Origin: Cylicocyclus nassatus
Taxonomy: Eukaryota > Nematoda > Chromadorea > Rhabditida > Strongylidae
Assembly (NCBI GenBank): GCA_958299035.1
Contig: CATQJL010000001.1
Span: 10,701,817-10,765,816, forward strand
Direction of reading: 5' to 3'
DNA: 64,000 nt
Shown piece after piece: positions 12,375 to 23,940 of the stretch. The notes beneath the pieces were generated by a model, which ran no database searches, had not been told where the DNA came from, and saw nothing but the letters and a program-made list of their open reading frames with translations. The position numbers and the translations under genes are program-made. The number at the start of each line of letters is the position of its first letter. The stretch's first letter is position 1.

Positions 12375-12922
12375 CTAAAAAAATTTATATCTTCGTTCAA
12401 AAGAATCTTACCGGATCTCGCACTAACTCACGCACATACATGCTTTATGTTAGACATTCGTATAAACCTTTTCTGTATTTTTTCTCCGAGCAAAAATCGA
12501 ATAAACGAGTTTTCATCACGAAAAGATGCTGCGCTGTACCCGCATAAGTAGAAGTATATTACAAGCCTTCAAAAGCATTGCCGCAAATTTCCAGCTTTCT
12601 ACAAGCCCTAGTTCCATAGGAAAAATAAATTTTGACATCAAAAACTCAATCAAGAAAAGCTAAACTTGATATTTCTTGTAAGCTAGCGTTTGTGGAAAGC
12701 TGAAATTCTACGGTTATAGTTGGAAAGGCTTGTAATATACGTTTACCTGCTGGTAACAGCACAGCATCGCTTTTTCAAAAGCATAAATTTCGCTTCCTGA
12801 AATTTTCGCTCTGGAAAAAATACAGTAAAGGCATACAGTGTGACTGTTTGGTGTAAAGTGTGTAGTGAGCCAGTGGGGATCCGTTAACTTTGAACGAAGT
12901 ATAAACTTTTTAATTTCTGGGG
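12375..12922. mobile_element. Old 550-bp imperfect palindrome (fold-back element)
   Basis: The left arm (12375-12590) and right arm (12720-12922) match as reverse complements with gaps. Shared pieces include ATCTTCGTTCAAA / ACTTCGTTCAAA, CTGTATTTTTTC, GATGCTGYGCTGT and TATATTACAAGCCTT. The many mismatches suggest age. No frame, and no clear target duplication. Confidence 0.65.
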
Positions 12923-13707
12923 AGAGTAGATCCAGAGTAGATCTTGGCTTCTAGCATGAGTTGTACTGAAGCTGCTGCATACGCTTACATGCCATCTCAT
13001 AAAGCCTGCTTCCTTACTCTTACCCTGCTTTCTAGTCAGAAATGAGAAGTAAATGACTTATTTCCTTAAAATGTCGAAGTTTAAAAAACTTTAGGAACAA
13101 CCTAATAGACATGGTTGCATTAGTGGAATGAAAGACGTAAATGTAAAATAACAGTAGTCGATGCAATGCAATGAGTTCTGCCCATGACCGCTTCGCAGCG
13201 TCCATCTGATTGTGTTCGCTGTCAATTGTTCTCAAAACTTTTTCGATTAGAACATTCTTTGGGCATGTGTATATGTGCGTGAAATATCGTTCTCTCTTAC
13301 ACATTGAACCTCTTAAAGGGTAATGTTAGATAAGTCTCAATCAGTGGCTTGCATGAGCCTCAACCCACTTCGATTTTGGGCATGCGCGAAACGCCCGCGC
13401 TGCTCAAAATTGCTTCAAGTGACTGAAAGATTAACATTTTGATGGCAGAAAAGTATTTGAGACGAGAAGGAGAAGAGGAAGCCCTGGAAGCCTGTACGTG
13501 AGCAGTTGCCGCCTTCACCAATTATCAGGTACAATCCTATAAATTTAACAGAGAAAAACAGATTCAAGGGCGCGATAGTTAGCACCGCGACATCATAAAA
13601 AAGAATGAAAGTTGCGCTTGAAAAAGAAGTTCTAGACTTGCCAATGATAAAAGACAGTCGAGTTACTTGGGGATATACGAGCGATTTATTTATGTAGGTA
13701 TATCTAA
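12923..13707. other. No recognisable gene
   Basis: A mariner-like end fragment (GGAACAACCTAATAG at 13090-13104) is the only recognisable item. The minus-strand 90-codon frame at 13032-13304 has no recognisable domain and crosses that end, so I do not call it a gene. Confidence 0.4.
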
Positions 13708-13922
13708 CAGTGGCGGTCGCAGGACTTCCGCCCCGGATGCGGGGGGGGGTTGGTGTTTCTTTTTTACTAGGCTAAATTAAATTTTTGAAATTTTTCGAAT
13801 TATTCTAATCGTTACAAGAACAGAGAGGTCACTTGCATATTTTTATAACCCATGTAAGTACATGTCAAAAATTCGCGATCCATTTTGGGGGGGGGGGGGA
13901 GGCTCTCCCCGCCGCTCTATGT
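13708..13922. mobile_element. hAT-like MITE fragment, CAGTGGCG end, G-run family
   Basis: It begins CAGTGGCGGTCGC and contains two long G runs (about 13741 and 13887) around an AT-rich centre with TTTTTGAAATTTTT. This is the plan of the complete hAT element at 29359-29703. The right end (CTCTATG...) is truncated or diverged, and I cannot find the 8-bp duplication here. Confidence 0.5.
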
Positions 13923-14283
13923 AATGGGTGTATCCCGAGGGTGTATCAGCGTATCAGGGTAGTGGGTGTATTAGTCTTTGTTTACTACAATAACGTGACC
14001 CCTAAGCACTTCCTCTGGGACATTTCCTTTGTACCTGCTGCCTCTCGCCCGTGTTACTGTAACGCCGCTCGTAGCAATTTCTAATTGACACCCACAATTA
14101 ATGGGCCTCCTCTCCCTATCTGATTACCAAGCTCCGGTAACCCTCTGGTGGGAATTCTCACGCATGCGGCGCATGATAGAAAAACAGCCGATATGAATGA
14201 AGTGATTTTTTGTGATCTGTACTAGCAATCACTGCGGCACACTACCGTATAGAAGCGAACTACTGATCCTCAAAAGCCCATGA

Positions 14284-14576
14284 CAGGGCTCGGCAAGGGC
14301 TGGCACCAGGTTTTTCAAGTCGAAGTTCCCCTTGATTTTCGCTAAATTTTACGAAGTCCCCTTTGACTCTAAACCCCGAACGTAAGGGTTGAGCCAGAGT
14401 GCGCCGCGTATACGGGCGACGTATACGCTCGGTATATTTCATTATAGGAGCGTATGCCGCGCAGTCTGGTCCAACCCTAAAATAATCCCAAAAAACGAAA
14501 CGTCGACTAAGAAAACGTCGCAATTTGTCGACAAAAACGATATCCAGCTTGCCCGTTCAGCTGGTGCCAGGCCCTG
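14284..14576. mobile_element. hAT-like MITE, CAGGGC...GCCCTG
   Basis: A 293-bp block starts CAGGGCTCGGCAAGGGCTGG and ends with the mirror ...CCAGGCCCTG. The flanking octamers GCCCATGA (14276-14283) and GCCCATTT (14577-14584) agree at six of eight positions, consistent with an old hAT 8-bp duplication. Frames across it overlap on both strands and are not supported as genes. Confidence 0.65.
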
Positions 14577-14997
14577 GCCCATTTATTTAGCAAAAAAATT
14601 GATAAAGAAATTTAAAGTCAGTACGAGTGCAGTTTTAGTTTTACCGCAAAAATACAGGTGTGGAAAAATTGGGTTCTTCTTTTTCAGTAGGCCTTGTCAA
14701 ACTTGAACTGCCACGCGAGACTATATTGTAGTGTTTGAAGTCGAAGATCCAAATACGTTTATTCCCAATCTCCAAATATGTACAGATACTATATACAGGA
14801 TCCACTCACAGGCCGTATAGTCGGGAGTCAGGATTGCAAAAACTTGAGACTAAGCCGAACTTGATGATCGTCCAGCGAACTTGAGAATAAGCCGAACTCA
14901 ACGTGAACTTGCTTGAAGGGATAGACAAACTTGAGTTGGGAGCATGCTCATACGACGATATGGGCTCTTTTCATACAAGCACAGATCTGATAAAACT

Positions 14998-16395
14998 TAG
15001 CTCTCAAAATATCTTTTAAGGGAAAATAAATAAATAGCTAGAATTTATACGGCGAGATACGAGGAAGAGAAAAAAGTAGCACTGTATTCTATAAGGTTAT
15101 AAGCTATTTATTTATTTTATCTATTTATTTATTATTTCAACAATTTCATAACCGTTAGAAAGAGAATGAAATGCCGCATCGAATGCATCCAAGACCTCTT
15201 AATAAACTTTGTTCTATCAAATGTGGCGCCCGTTTGAAAAAGGCGAAATTACTTTCGGAATGACCTAATAGTTATAATTACATAATTATATCATATAAAT
15301 AGTATAGGCAACAATCCTTCTGATCATGTCAAATCATTTATTTGATGAATCATCTCGAATTGTACGGTTTTCTCATGTCAAGTTTTGTTTTGCCTTTCGT
15401 AAAGCTTATCAGCTCACTTATAGATAAAATAAATAAATAGCTTATAACCTTATAGAATACAGTGCTACTTTTTTCTCTTCCTCGTATCTCGCCGTATAAA
15501 TCTTTTGGATTTTTTAACAGAACTACCGGATTTTGGCAGGCCCACCTCAGCCACAATCGCATCAAACATCATAATTCTTTGGAATTTGAGACTACCAAGA
15601 TGGTACTATGAGTTAGCATTGATTTTACAAAGCAAGTGAGGGTTTACGGGTTCGAAATATCACATTTCGAGTTTTTCGGGCACAGCCTGGGCTCGCTAAA
15701 AAAATGAGTTAAGATGATTTCTCCCCGGAAACTAAACGAATTGGAAACAAAAAACACCTATTAGAAAGAGGAGAAAATGCTGCATCGAATAATGCGCGAG
15801 CTGCCTTTCTTTTGATGTTCTATGAGGATTTAGCTGCTCAAGTATGGAAATCGGTAGCATCAGTTAAAATTCTGTTAAAAATGTATGACAAGCTAAGGAA
15901 AGGAGAAAAAAGGAGTACTGTATCCCATAAGGTTTACTCTATCGAATTGTTGCTTGAACTCCTTTTGAGGATTGATATGAAAGTTTCAAAAAATCGTGAA
16001 ACTTGACCATCTCTAAAAGCATAGGTCGCAGATTTTGGTCATTTTCCGGTAGTTCTGTTAAAAAATCCAAAAGATTTATACGGCGAGATACGAGGAAGAG
16101 AAAAAAGTAGCACTGTATTCTATAAGGTTTACTCTATCGGATCGTTACTTGAACTCCTTCTGAGGATTGATATGAAAGTTTTAAAAAATCGTGAAACTTG
16201 ACCATCTCAAGAAACATGGGTCGCAGATTTTGGTAATTTTCTGAAAGCACATTGATTGCGCTGCAACATTTTCATAACCGTTAGAAAGAGAATGATATGC
16301 TGCATCGATTGCATCCAAGATCTCTTAACAAACTTTGTTCCATCACATGTGGCGTCCGTTTGAAAAAAGCGAAAATACTTTCGGAATGACCTAAT
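14998..16395. repeat. Mosaic of mariner-like ends and a repeated 60-bp block
   Basis: Two right ends of the TTAGGTCRTTCCGAAAGT family (ending at about 15268 and 16392) are present, each preceded by the long arm (ATAACCGTTAGAAAGAGAATG..., GCATC, AAACTTTGTTC). A block reading TTTATACGGCGAGATACGAG followed by AGTAGCACTGTATTCTATAAGG occurs at 15047-15105, inverted at 15440-15500, and again at 16075-16130. The pair at 15047/15440 forms an inverted repeat with ATAAATAAATAGC ends. A shorter degraded copy lies near 15900. The region looks like overlapping insertions and local duplications, with no intact element. Confidence 0.6.
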
Positions 16396-16579
16396 ATATA
16401 TATGATATAATTATGTACAGTTGTAGTCGACACTCCCCACGCCGTCACTGAGTTAGTCTGCGATAATTTTTCAGTGCTTGTTTAGCGTCGAGGATTCTTT
16501 GCTTTGCTCGTGGTCTCATGTCCGGTACATTGCACAGCGCGCAATGGCGTGCATTTCCTCAAAATGTTTCTCTCAGTCT

Positions 16580-17150
16580 CTAGCAGTACCAACATTCGCT
16601 CGCGGCGTAAGCGCACTCCTTGTCTGGAGGACAATCTTCAGGACAAAATCGACAAAGTCCTTTCTGGCGGATTAGTTCCACCTGTCTCTGTTGACGTAGT
16701 GTGGGCAAGAATCTGAGAAGTCTTCGCTGGCTTCGTCGCAGAAAGCACATTGGACTCCTTTTACCCCAAGGTTCGTTTCTCTTTTTTTCCGGCAAAAATA
16801 CTCTTGCAAAGTTTTTTCCATCTCGATTATTTCACGCTCGAACCTTATCTCCCAACTTTCCGGTCTGTGAATTTTCCGGGTTTTGGCCGAGGGTCCTTGA
16901 TACTGATCGGGGAGAGGCGACATGCATCCCTTTTTCATTCTCCTTTCCTTATGTGAGCGTTTTTCTTCCTCATGTGAGCGTTCTTCTCTTGGTCTGTTTG
17001 TTTGTTGCAGATCCCTTTTGAATCGTTCATTTTCCTCGCGCAGTCATTCTTTGTCGCTTCTGTCTCTTGATCTCGCGCTCTGATTGATCGATTTCTTGTG
17101 ATGTTGGCGCTGCTTCAGCGTCAACAGAGTTTGAATACAGTAACCATCAA
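16580..17150 (-). pseudogene. Broken zinc-knuckle (gag-like) ORF
   Basis: On the minus strand a charged region rich in Arg, Glu and Lys (about 17110-16890, frames shifting) leads to GVKGVQCAFCDEASEDF..., then after a frameshift near 16680 ELIRQKGLCRFCPEDC, then ECWYC. The pattern of CxxC followed by a Leu-Cys-x-x-Cys knuckle resembles the zinc-knuckle end of retrotransposon gag proteins of the BEL/Pao style, where a C-x-F-C box precedes R-x-x-L-C-x-x-C. At least two frameshifts break it. The element around it is not identifiable, so the transposon origin is an inference. Confidence 0.5.
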
Positions 17151-18560
17151 ACATTTGCGAACAAGCCGCCCTCCTTTTTTCATCGCGCATTTTCATAAAA
17201 AACAGAAATGGAAAACGAAGTTGTCTCGGGGGATAGAGCTCTTCAAGAGCTATAAGCACACTCTACGTTTTCCGCAAAACATGAATTCTAAAAAATGCAG
17301 AAATTTTTAACAAAGGAAGTCCAAAATGGCAGCATTGAAATGTCGCGGGCAGCAGTTCTTGAAATGCAATTTTTTGAGTCCGATTTTGAAGCGAAAGTCT
17401 AAATACTTGATAGATGAGTATACCAATAAAGGACTATAATGTGGTTATAGTTACTTCCTAGAAAAATACAAGCTTGAACTTTATTTTGCATTTTCTGGAA
17501 ATCAACTTCTATCCCTTTCTCAAACCGCATTTCTTCTCACGGAAACCGATTCAAAGCTTCTCAAGAAAGCTCAAGATGATGTTCTTTTCTATGCATCGGA
17601 CATGCGCTTCTTTGCTAAAATGGCTTTTTTAGTGCGCGCTAACCTCGTCTGCACCTCGCACTGACTTGCAGAGTTTGCAGGCTTGTAGCTCAGCCACAGT
17701 CACTCAATAAGCCTTTAGGTATGCTTTTTTGAAGGAGCGAGACTTTTTTGACACGGCGATTTGCAATAGAGGAAAGACTAAGAAATTCTGAAGATTTTGA
17801 GGATGGGTTGAAAAAGCGCACACTTGATGGCAGGTTTGAGATTTTTCGGATGATTTCAAGCAGAGCTCCATTTGTCACCAGTTTCATTATGGGTCGAAAC
17901 TGACAAGGCTCTTGTAGATTTAGTTTCAAAGAATGGAGATTTTGTGTCGAAGCCTAAGCCAACTTCACTCCAATCACCACTGAGGCTACGCTTTTTCAAC
18001 CCATCCTCAAAATCTCCGGTTTCTTAAGCTTACCTCTATTGCAAACCGCCGTATCAAAAAAGTGTTGCTCCTTTGGCTTACCTTTACCCTCATAGAGTCA
18101 CTGACGGCTTAGCAATAAGCCTGCAAATGCTACAAGTCGGTGGTGAAATGCAGGTGAGGTTATGTGCACGCACTAAAAAGAGAAGCTTGTGTTTTTAAGA
18201 GAGTAACCATGATCAGATTACAGTCTTGATGAGCTCTATATACTAGTATAATATGCTCATCTCAAATACCTTTGTTTTCGCTTCAAAAAAGAACCCGAAA
18301 GGGAATTTTGCGCTCGAAAATTTGTTGTCCTCAACGTCGTGATGCAGTCATTTTCAAACTTTTTTGGTGAAATGTTCTTGAATATTTTGGGAACCATGTT
18401 TACCAGACAGCGTGATGTGGATGTTGTACCCCTTGAAGTATTCTACCAGATTATGCAATCAAATCATTTTTTCACGTCTGTTTTCCATCTAAAAATGAGC
18501 GATGAAAGGAGGACGGCTTGTCAGCAACTTTTTGGCTGTCGCTGTATGTTCTCTAAAAGG
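17150..18560. repeat. Large imperfect inverted repeat with homologous peptide-coding arms
   Basis: The arms mirror around about 17.9 kb. Clear pairs: 17724-17838 with 17985-18080 (TTCAACCCATCCTCAAAATC, CTATTGCAAA.CGCCGT.TCAAAAAAGT), and 17160-17260 (minus) with 18420-18545 (plus). In the outer pair both arms encode related peptides, FMKMRDEKRRAACSQMF on minus and FHLKMSDERRTACQQLF on plus. The divergence with a kept reading sense suggests an old coding sequence that was duplicated head to head, or the ends of a large fold-back transposon. I do not recognise the peptide family. Confidence 0.5.
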
Positions 18561-18802
18561 TTTGGCATATGACTGTTTCCAATAATTATTCGAAGGAAGG
18601 ATCGACATGTAATGCTTAGATTGTTCAGAGACTACAGTACAGTTACTAGGATAATCGATTACCCTTATCGATCTTATCGATTACTTGAAAACATTAAGCT
18701 ACAGGGCTGGGAGCGCTAGCACAAGGAGGTAAGTGAGCATGCTGTTTACTCCGCAAATTCACGATGTTTGTTAGAGCCTACCTCGCCCCAAGTAGGCTTT
18801 AT

Positions 18803-19488
18803 TTAGGTTGTCTCATAATTTTTTTACCGTTTTCTTGGACGTCAGCATTTCTCGAGAACTGGGGCAATAACAAAGGGTATAAGTCCGTGATCGTACTTTT
18901 GTTTGGGGAGGAGCTCAGCGCGTCTAGGGACGGAGTTTACCATTTTGTTCCACTCATTTTTTCTTGATTTCTAGCAGTGGAAAAATACGGAAAGTGTACA
19001 ACTGAATGTTAAATATGTTAAGCATGTACTAGATTGATGGCGAATTTTTCGAAATTTTTTGGCCGAGATAGTATTTTTGGCGGTAAAGTTTGTTTTCAAC
19101 TGATATCATATTGAAGCTCAAACTTTACGCAGAATACGACTTAGGTAGACTCTTGATAGCCATCTTGTAAAGAGGGCTACTAAGAGTCTGCCTAACTCTT
19201 ATAGTCTTATTATTTGTGTCAGAAAAACTAAGTATAACATCTTGTAAAGCTTGCTTTACTTTACGCGGAATACGACTTAGGTAGACTCTTAATAGCCATC
19301 TTGTAAAGAGGGCTACTAAGAGTTAGCCTAAGTCTTATAGTCTTATTATTTGTGTCAGAAAAACTAAGTATAACATCTTGTAAGGCTTGCTTTACTCTGT
19401 CAAATCATGCAAGCCGCATCAGTTTGAAGGAAAAATACAAAAAGACGGCAATTGTAGTAAAAACGGTACAAATTATGAGACGCCCTAA
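18803..19488. mobile_element. Non-autonomous mariner-like element, TTAGGTTGTCTCATAATT ends
   Basis: The left end TTAGGTTGTCTCATAATTTT continues to ACCGTTTT. The right end, reversed, is TTAGGGCGTCTCATAATTTG continuing to ACCGTTTTTA. No transposase. It contains a 136-bp tandem duplication (19124-19395) and three inward-facing copies of the CTTGTAAAGCTTGCTTTACT-type subterminal motif. A plus-strand frame at 19352-19597 runs across the right end and is not a gene. Confidence 0.75.
19124..19395. repeat. Two tandem 136-bp repeats
   Basis: TTTACGC(A/G)GAATACGACTTAG starts at 19124 and again at 19260. The copies differ at a handful of bases and each ends in CATCTTGTAARGCTTGCTTT. The duplication lies wholly inside the 18803-19488 element and multiplies its subterminal motif. 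Confidence 0.85.
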
Positions 19489-20052
19489 TAGTACGATAAT
19501 TCACGAAGCGGACTGGAAAACTGCATTGAAAATGGGAAATGTTGCTCGGATTGCTCATTTTGCAAAAGTTGTGCTTTTCATACTTGACATCGATTAAGCT
19601 TGAAAAAAGAAATGAGTACTTGAGTGGTAAAAATGACTTTATCTTTGCGGCCAAGTTTTCGTATTTGTAAACACGACTTCCGAATTTAGAATGTATTTGA
19701 AGAAACTTCAAAAGTCGAGATTTCATAAATGAAAATTATACAAGAAATTATGCAGGAAAAAGCAAGTTTTAGCAGTTCGCAATGATCTAAAAAAATCCTC
19801 CTGCATTTTCATGACCAACTCTTTAATGTGTACAAGAGCCACTCATTTTCAACTTCACAAAAATGTAAGACTCATTGAGAATGTCATGCAAAATTGTAAG
19901 CGGAACAAATTGATGGAACAGTAATCCCCTCACTCATACATAAGGTAGCAGCGACAGTGGAAGCTGGAAAACGTCAAACCGTTCAACTTGGCTGTAATAA
20001 TTGCCACCATCAATTTACTTTTCATCAATTTAATTGCCACCATCAATTTTAA

Positions 20053-20522
20053 GATAGCGCCGAGATTCAGGCTCTTTAAAAAACAGGTGAAAAACCGCTT
20101 TTCGAAATTCAACAGCTCATAACTTCTTCAGAATTGCATGAGTCATGTTGCGACTTCATAGGTTAGATTGTTCTCATCAAGAGCTTTCAGAAGATATATA
20201 ATATGTGGGGGTTTCGAGCCTCTTACGGCATATGCCCGGGGGTGGAGACTTTTTACCCCAAAGTCTCCACTGGCGGTCTCCGGCCAATACATTAACATGG
20301 GCGAGGTGGAGACTTTGGGGTGAAGAGTCTCCACCCTGGGTTAAAGCCGCAAAAATTATTGTACCCCCCACATATTATATATCATCTGAAAGCTCTTGAT
20401 GAGAACAATCTAACCTATGAAGTCGCAACATGATTCATGCAATTCTGAAGAAGTTACGAGCTGTTGAATTTCAAAAAGCGGTTTTTTACCTGTTCCTTTG
20501 AGAGCCTGACTCTCGGCGGTAT
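20053..20522. mobile_element. 470-bp fold-back palindrome
   Basis: The left arm (GCCGAGATTCAGGCTCT..., AACAGGT.AAAAAACCGC, CAGCTC.TAACTTCTTCAGAATTGCATGA) is repeated in reverse on the right, and the inner part around 20147-20432 is almost perfect (ATAGGTTAGATTGTTCTC, GAGCTTTCAGA). The centre is a smaller hairpin of GTGGAGACTTT/AAAGTCTCCAC units. Short strings from it (AACCTATGAAGTCGC) recur at 20579 and 24698. Frames on both strands are by-products of the palindrome. Superfamily unknown. Confidence 0.8.
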
Positions 20523-20947
20523 TTTGATGGATCGGTACGGCTAAGGCACAGCCCGATAGAGCAATTCTTACCCTACAGAACCTATGAAGTCGCAACATTG
20601 CACACTTTCACATTCCAGTGGCCGTATTCATCAACGAACCTTGAGGTCAAATTTTACCTTGAGAGCACGTCTTAAGGTAGATTTTAAACTCAAGGTAACT
20701 TTGCTATTCACAAATCTACCTTGAGGTTAAAATCTACCTGGTAGTCAACAGAGTACTCACTGACGTTTATTCGGAACATGCCATGACGTATCAGCGGTGC
20801 ACGAAATCTTCTACTGCTAGTGATTTTCCGACTGCCATGTTGATAATGCCGTGCATCTTGTAGGTGCACGTTACCATGTTTTGGCAGGAAAGTCTTCTGA
20901 GGAAGTGAGCAATCATGTTTCAACATGATTGAACGTGGCAATTGATA

Positions 20948-22484
20948 CAGGGTTGTCTCAAATGTTAGTACACACTTTTTGATCGTTAATATCTCTTCTC
21001 ACACAAAGTCTTTCGGTTAGATTCAACGGCCATCCAGTAGAGAAGGCTTGAACTTAGATTGCTGGTATGGAGCAAAGCACCTATAGCTCTTCATTACTGT
21101 AGTATTACAATAGAAATTGAAGAGGGTTTCAAACAAAGTTAAAACCCTCTTTAACTTCCTATCAAATTTATATATTAGGTTGTCCGGAAAATAATGTCGC
21201 TTTTTATTTTAACACGCAAAATCGTGGCAGGGTGAGCACAAAAGTAAGTAAATGGGGTACCAACCGATAGATCAAAGCAAGCTCTACAAAATGAAGCTCA
21301 AGCCTTAGCGCCAGTTGATTTGCATGAAGTTTGGAGCCAAATTTCACAAGGCATTAAAGATCTAAAAAAACGAAAAAAAGCGTATCTCTGTTCAGAAAAG
21401 TCCTGGGAACCCCTAACTTGCTCACGCGTGGACTCACTAGACGAGACACACGTATGCACATTTTCGCGGTTTTTCCATGGCTGAAAATTGAGAAAACGTA
21501 ATTCGGCACATTTTTGCCAAAACAATCCTGAGCTTCTCTCACATGGGTGATTCTGTAGCACGAACCTTTAGGAGTATAACCATGAATTTTCAGCTTTAGA
21601 CAAACGCTAGTTTTCGAGAAAAATCAAATTGTTTGCAAAAAAACCCGAAAAACGCGACATATTCGCACTTTTGACCTATTTTTATTTCTCGTACTGTAGC
21701 CAAGGAAAAATACCACAAACTATACAGGTGAATGTCTAGTGTAGAGAGTACATGCCTGTGCAAATTGGAGATCCATAAGACGTCTATGAACCGAGATACG
21801 ATTTTTCGGATATCTAAAATTTTTTACATTTTGGATAAGAACTTCAGGTGGAGCAAGATTTCCGTGTAAGTTTGTAAACTATCTTGTAGAGCTTGCTTTG
21901 CTCTATCAAATGATGCCCCGTTCGCTATTTTTTATGGTCATTCTGTCGCGGTAGGATGCCATGCGACATTATTTTCCGGACAAGCTAATAAAAATATACA
22001 TTGATGGTTGAAATCAATGTATGAATTTTGGCCCAAAATGGGCACTCAGCAAGCTGAAAACTCTACCACAAGACTAAACAGAGTCGCTGACCATGAATGT
22101 GAAGTTTCCAATTTACCAGAAGGCTTTTTTTCATAACTTATGCCAAGTAAACCGCAGTTGCCTTTTTTCAGTGCTTCAAAATCTAAGCCAATTGGAACGC
22201 GTAAAAACTCTCAGCAAGGTTGTCTAATGGTGTTAGCACTTCTGAAAAACTGCTACACAACTTTCCAGCTTTTTGGAAGCTTTTCTTGCTGGCCTATTTC
22301 AAAATGGCGCTGTATATTTTCCTACCGATCTTACAGCAATTAAGAGCCATAGGTGTTTTGCTCCATACTATAAACCTAAGTTGAAGCCTGCACTACTGCA
22401 TGGTACTTGCAGCTAAGCAAAAGGCTTCTTGAGTAGAGAGTTACCAACGATCAAAGAGTGAGTACTTACATTTGGGACACCGTG
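20948..22484. mobile_element. Long-TIR TA element, nested (same family as 6390-7067)
   Basis: TA at 20946-20947 and 22485-22486. The ends are CAGGGTTGTCTCAAATGTTA and, reversed, CACGGTGTCCCAAATGTAAG. The arms are about 150 bp and share TTTGATCGTT, GTATGGAGCAAA.CACCTAT and GCTCTT. It carries element 21175-21988 in its middle, so its own length is about 720 bp, close to that of 6390-7067. Non-coding. Confidence 0.85.
21175..21988. mobile_element. Mariner-like element, TTAGGTTGTCCGGAAAATAA ends
   Basis: The left end TTAGGTTGTCCGGAAAATAA-TGTCGC is mirrored on the right (GCGACATTATTTTCCGGACA-AGCTAA). About 85 bp inside each end lies GATAGA(G/T)CAAAGCAAGCTC. The flanking TA suits mariner. No transposase. 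The minus-strand frames at 21298-21561 overlap each other in two frames and I do not support them. Confidence 0.8.
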
Positions 22485-23140
22485 TACACTAGGAAGAAGA
22501 ACACGCTTCATGGCCATCAGAGTATAAGTAGAGTTAGAATTGAGCTGTATCATATGAAACGCAAATACCGCAAAGATTCACATAAGTTTTCGAAATTTTT
22601 ACATAACTCTGTTTCACTCTTATAGTTTAGTATGTAAAACTTTGGTCCCAAAACTCCTCCCCGCCTCTTTGTTAGAATCCGGAACAGCACGACGCCGGTC
22701 CTTCTAAGGAGGGAATCGCCCAATCGAACAACCTACATCGCCCTATCGAACAACCCCTTTCTCCCACGAACCCAGGATGGGGACGCCAAAGGTGAACTGT
22801 GTGTGCAATGACACACATGATCATATGAAATGAAGCGACTGTACGCAACTGGCGAGATCAAGCGGGAAATCATAAGAATCGATAGTGGCAAAGGCGAAGT
22901 CGTTTCACGGGTGTCTGTTTGCCACCGTCGTGCTGGGCTCTGATACCATGTTAAAAGGCTTAGAACGCTGATGCCACTGTTTTCCTTAGCTGCGGAATTT
23001 ATGGACAAAGTATGAGCGTTTTTTGCAGCGGAAATTGGATATGCAAGTAGGACAAAAATGGTTGCAATATATTTTCTAGCGCTTCAATGGAACAATGATA
23101 ATCATTAAAGTACTTTATTTAATAGATACTCCAGTAATCA

Positions 23141-23940
23141 AATAGTTGGAAACTAAGTTTTGCAACTCATTCAATGCTTTCCTCTCTCTCGACATATGCA
23201 CTTAAATTTTGCGATTGTGTAGGCTGTGACGTAAGCTACAAGCGTAGCTGCTGTTCTGCCATATTCTAGCTTCACAATGAGGGTTAAGCTAAGTATATGG
23301 TATAAAATAAAAAAAATAAAATATGACAGATTTAGCTGAAACTTGGTATAGGTGTTATCCGACATGCTGATCACAAAAATGATAATGAGTTTGCGTGATA
23401 AAGGCTTTTTTGTAAGGTTACTGTAAGTTTGATATATAGGGTCCCACCCTGAACAAAGAAAGAGGCGTTATATAACCAATGAATATGATATTCGTATCTG
23501 GTAGGTCAAGTAGCCTTATGTCAAGTCTCGGCGAAAATTGAGCTTCTGACTCTTTAGTCATTGACGGTCGTCCCCAGCAGCGCTTGCGGACTGCGACTTG
23601 GTCGACTTTATGGGGGCGCCAAATCTCGACTCCCCTAAATTTTGTTTATTTCTTACTAAGCCAATGAGTCAACTACTAGCCATAATTCGTAGACGATTCC
23701 GGATCACTGCGCATGGTCTAGGCTGGTAACGGCTTCATTTCAGCTTGAAACTTTAGAAATTCTCAAAATTTACTAGTTTTCGAAAAATGCCTGAAACTTT
23801 CCTATTTCATGTCAAAATTTGAGCAATCTGCGCGCAGTTGTGTCACATATTACTCTTTACATATTGCCAAAGTTTGAATGCGCCATAACTAAAGAGGTTG
23901 AATTTATGAAACTAGGTGCAAAACTTAGTGTCCAGCCTAA
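23141..23940. mobile_element. Mariner-like element, diverged copy of 26286-27050
   Basis: The left end (TAGTTGGAAACTAAGTTTTG) and right end (reversed TTAGGCTGGACACTAAGTTT) resemble TTAGGTTGGCACATAAGT. The interior aligns with the 26.3-kb copy through CTGAAACTTGG, GACATGCTGATCACAAAAATG, GAATATGAT..TCGT and ATTGACG. It is older than the 26-kb copy judging by the differences, and nested in 20620-24550. Confidence 0.65.

Noticed and set aside
16701..17021. 106-codon plus-strand frame
   Set aside because: It is antisense to the zinc-knuckle pseudogene, whose cysteine pattern is the better explanation for the open frame.
20143..20399. Three overlapping frames sharing PHYIIYLL/PTYYISSESS peptides
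   Set aside because: They are mirror-image readings of the two arms of the 20053-20522 palindrome.
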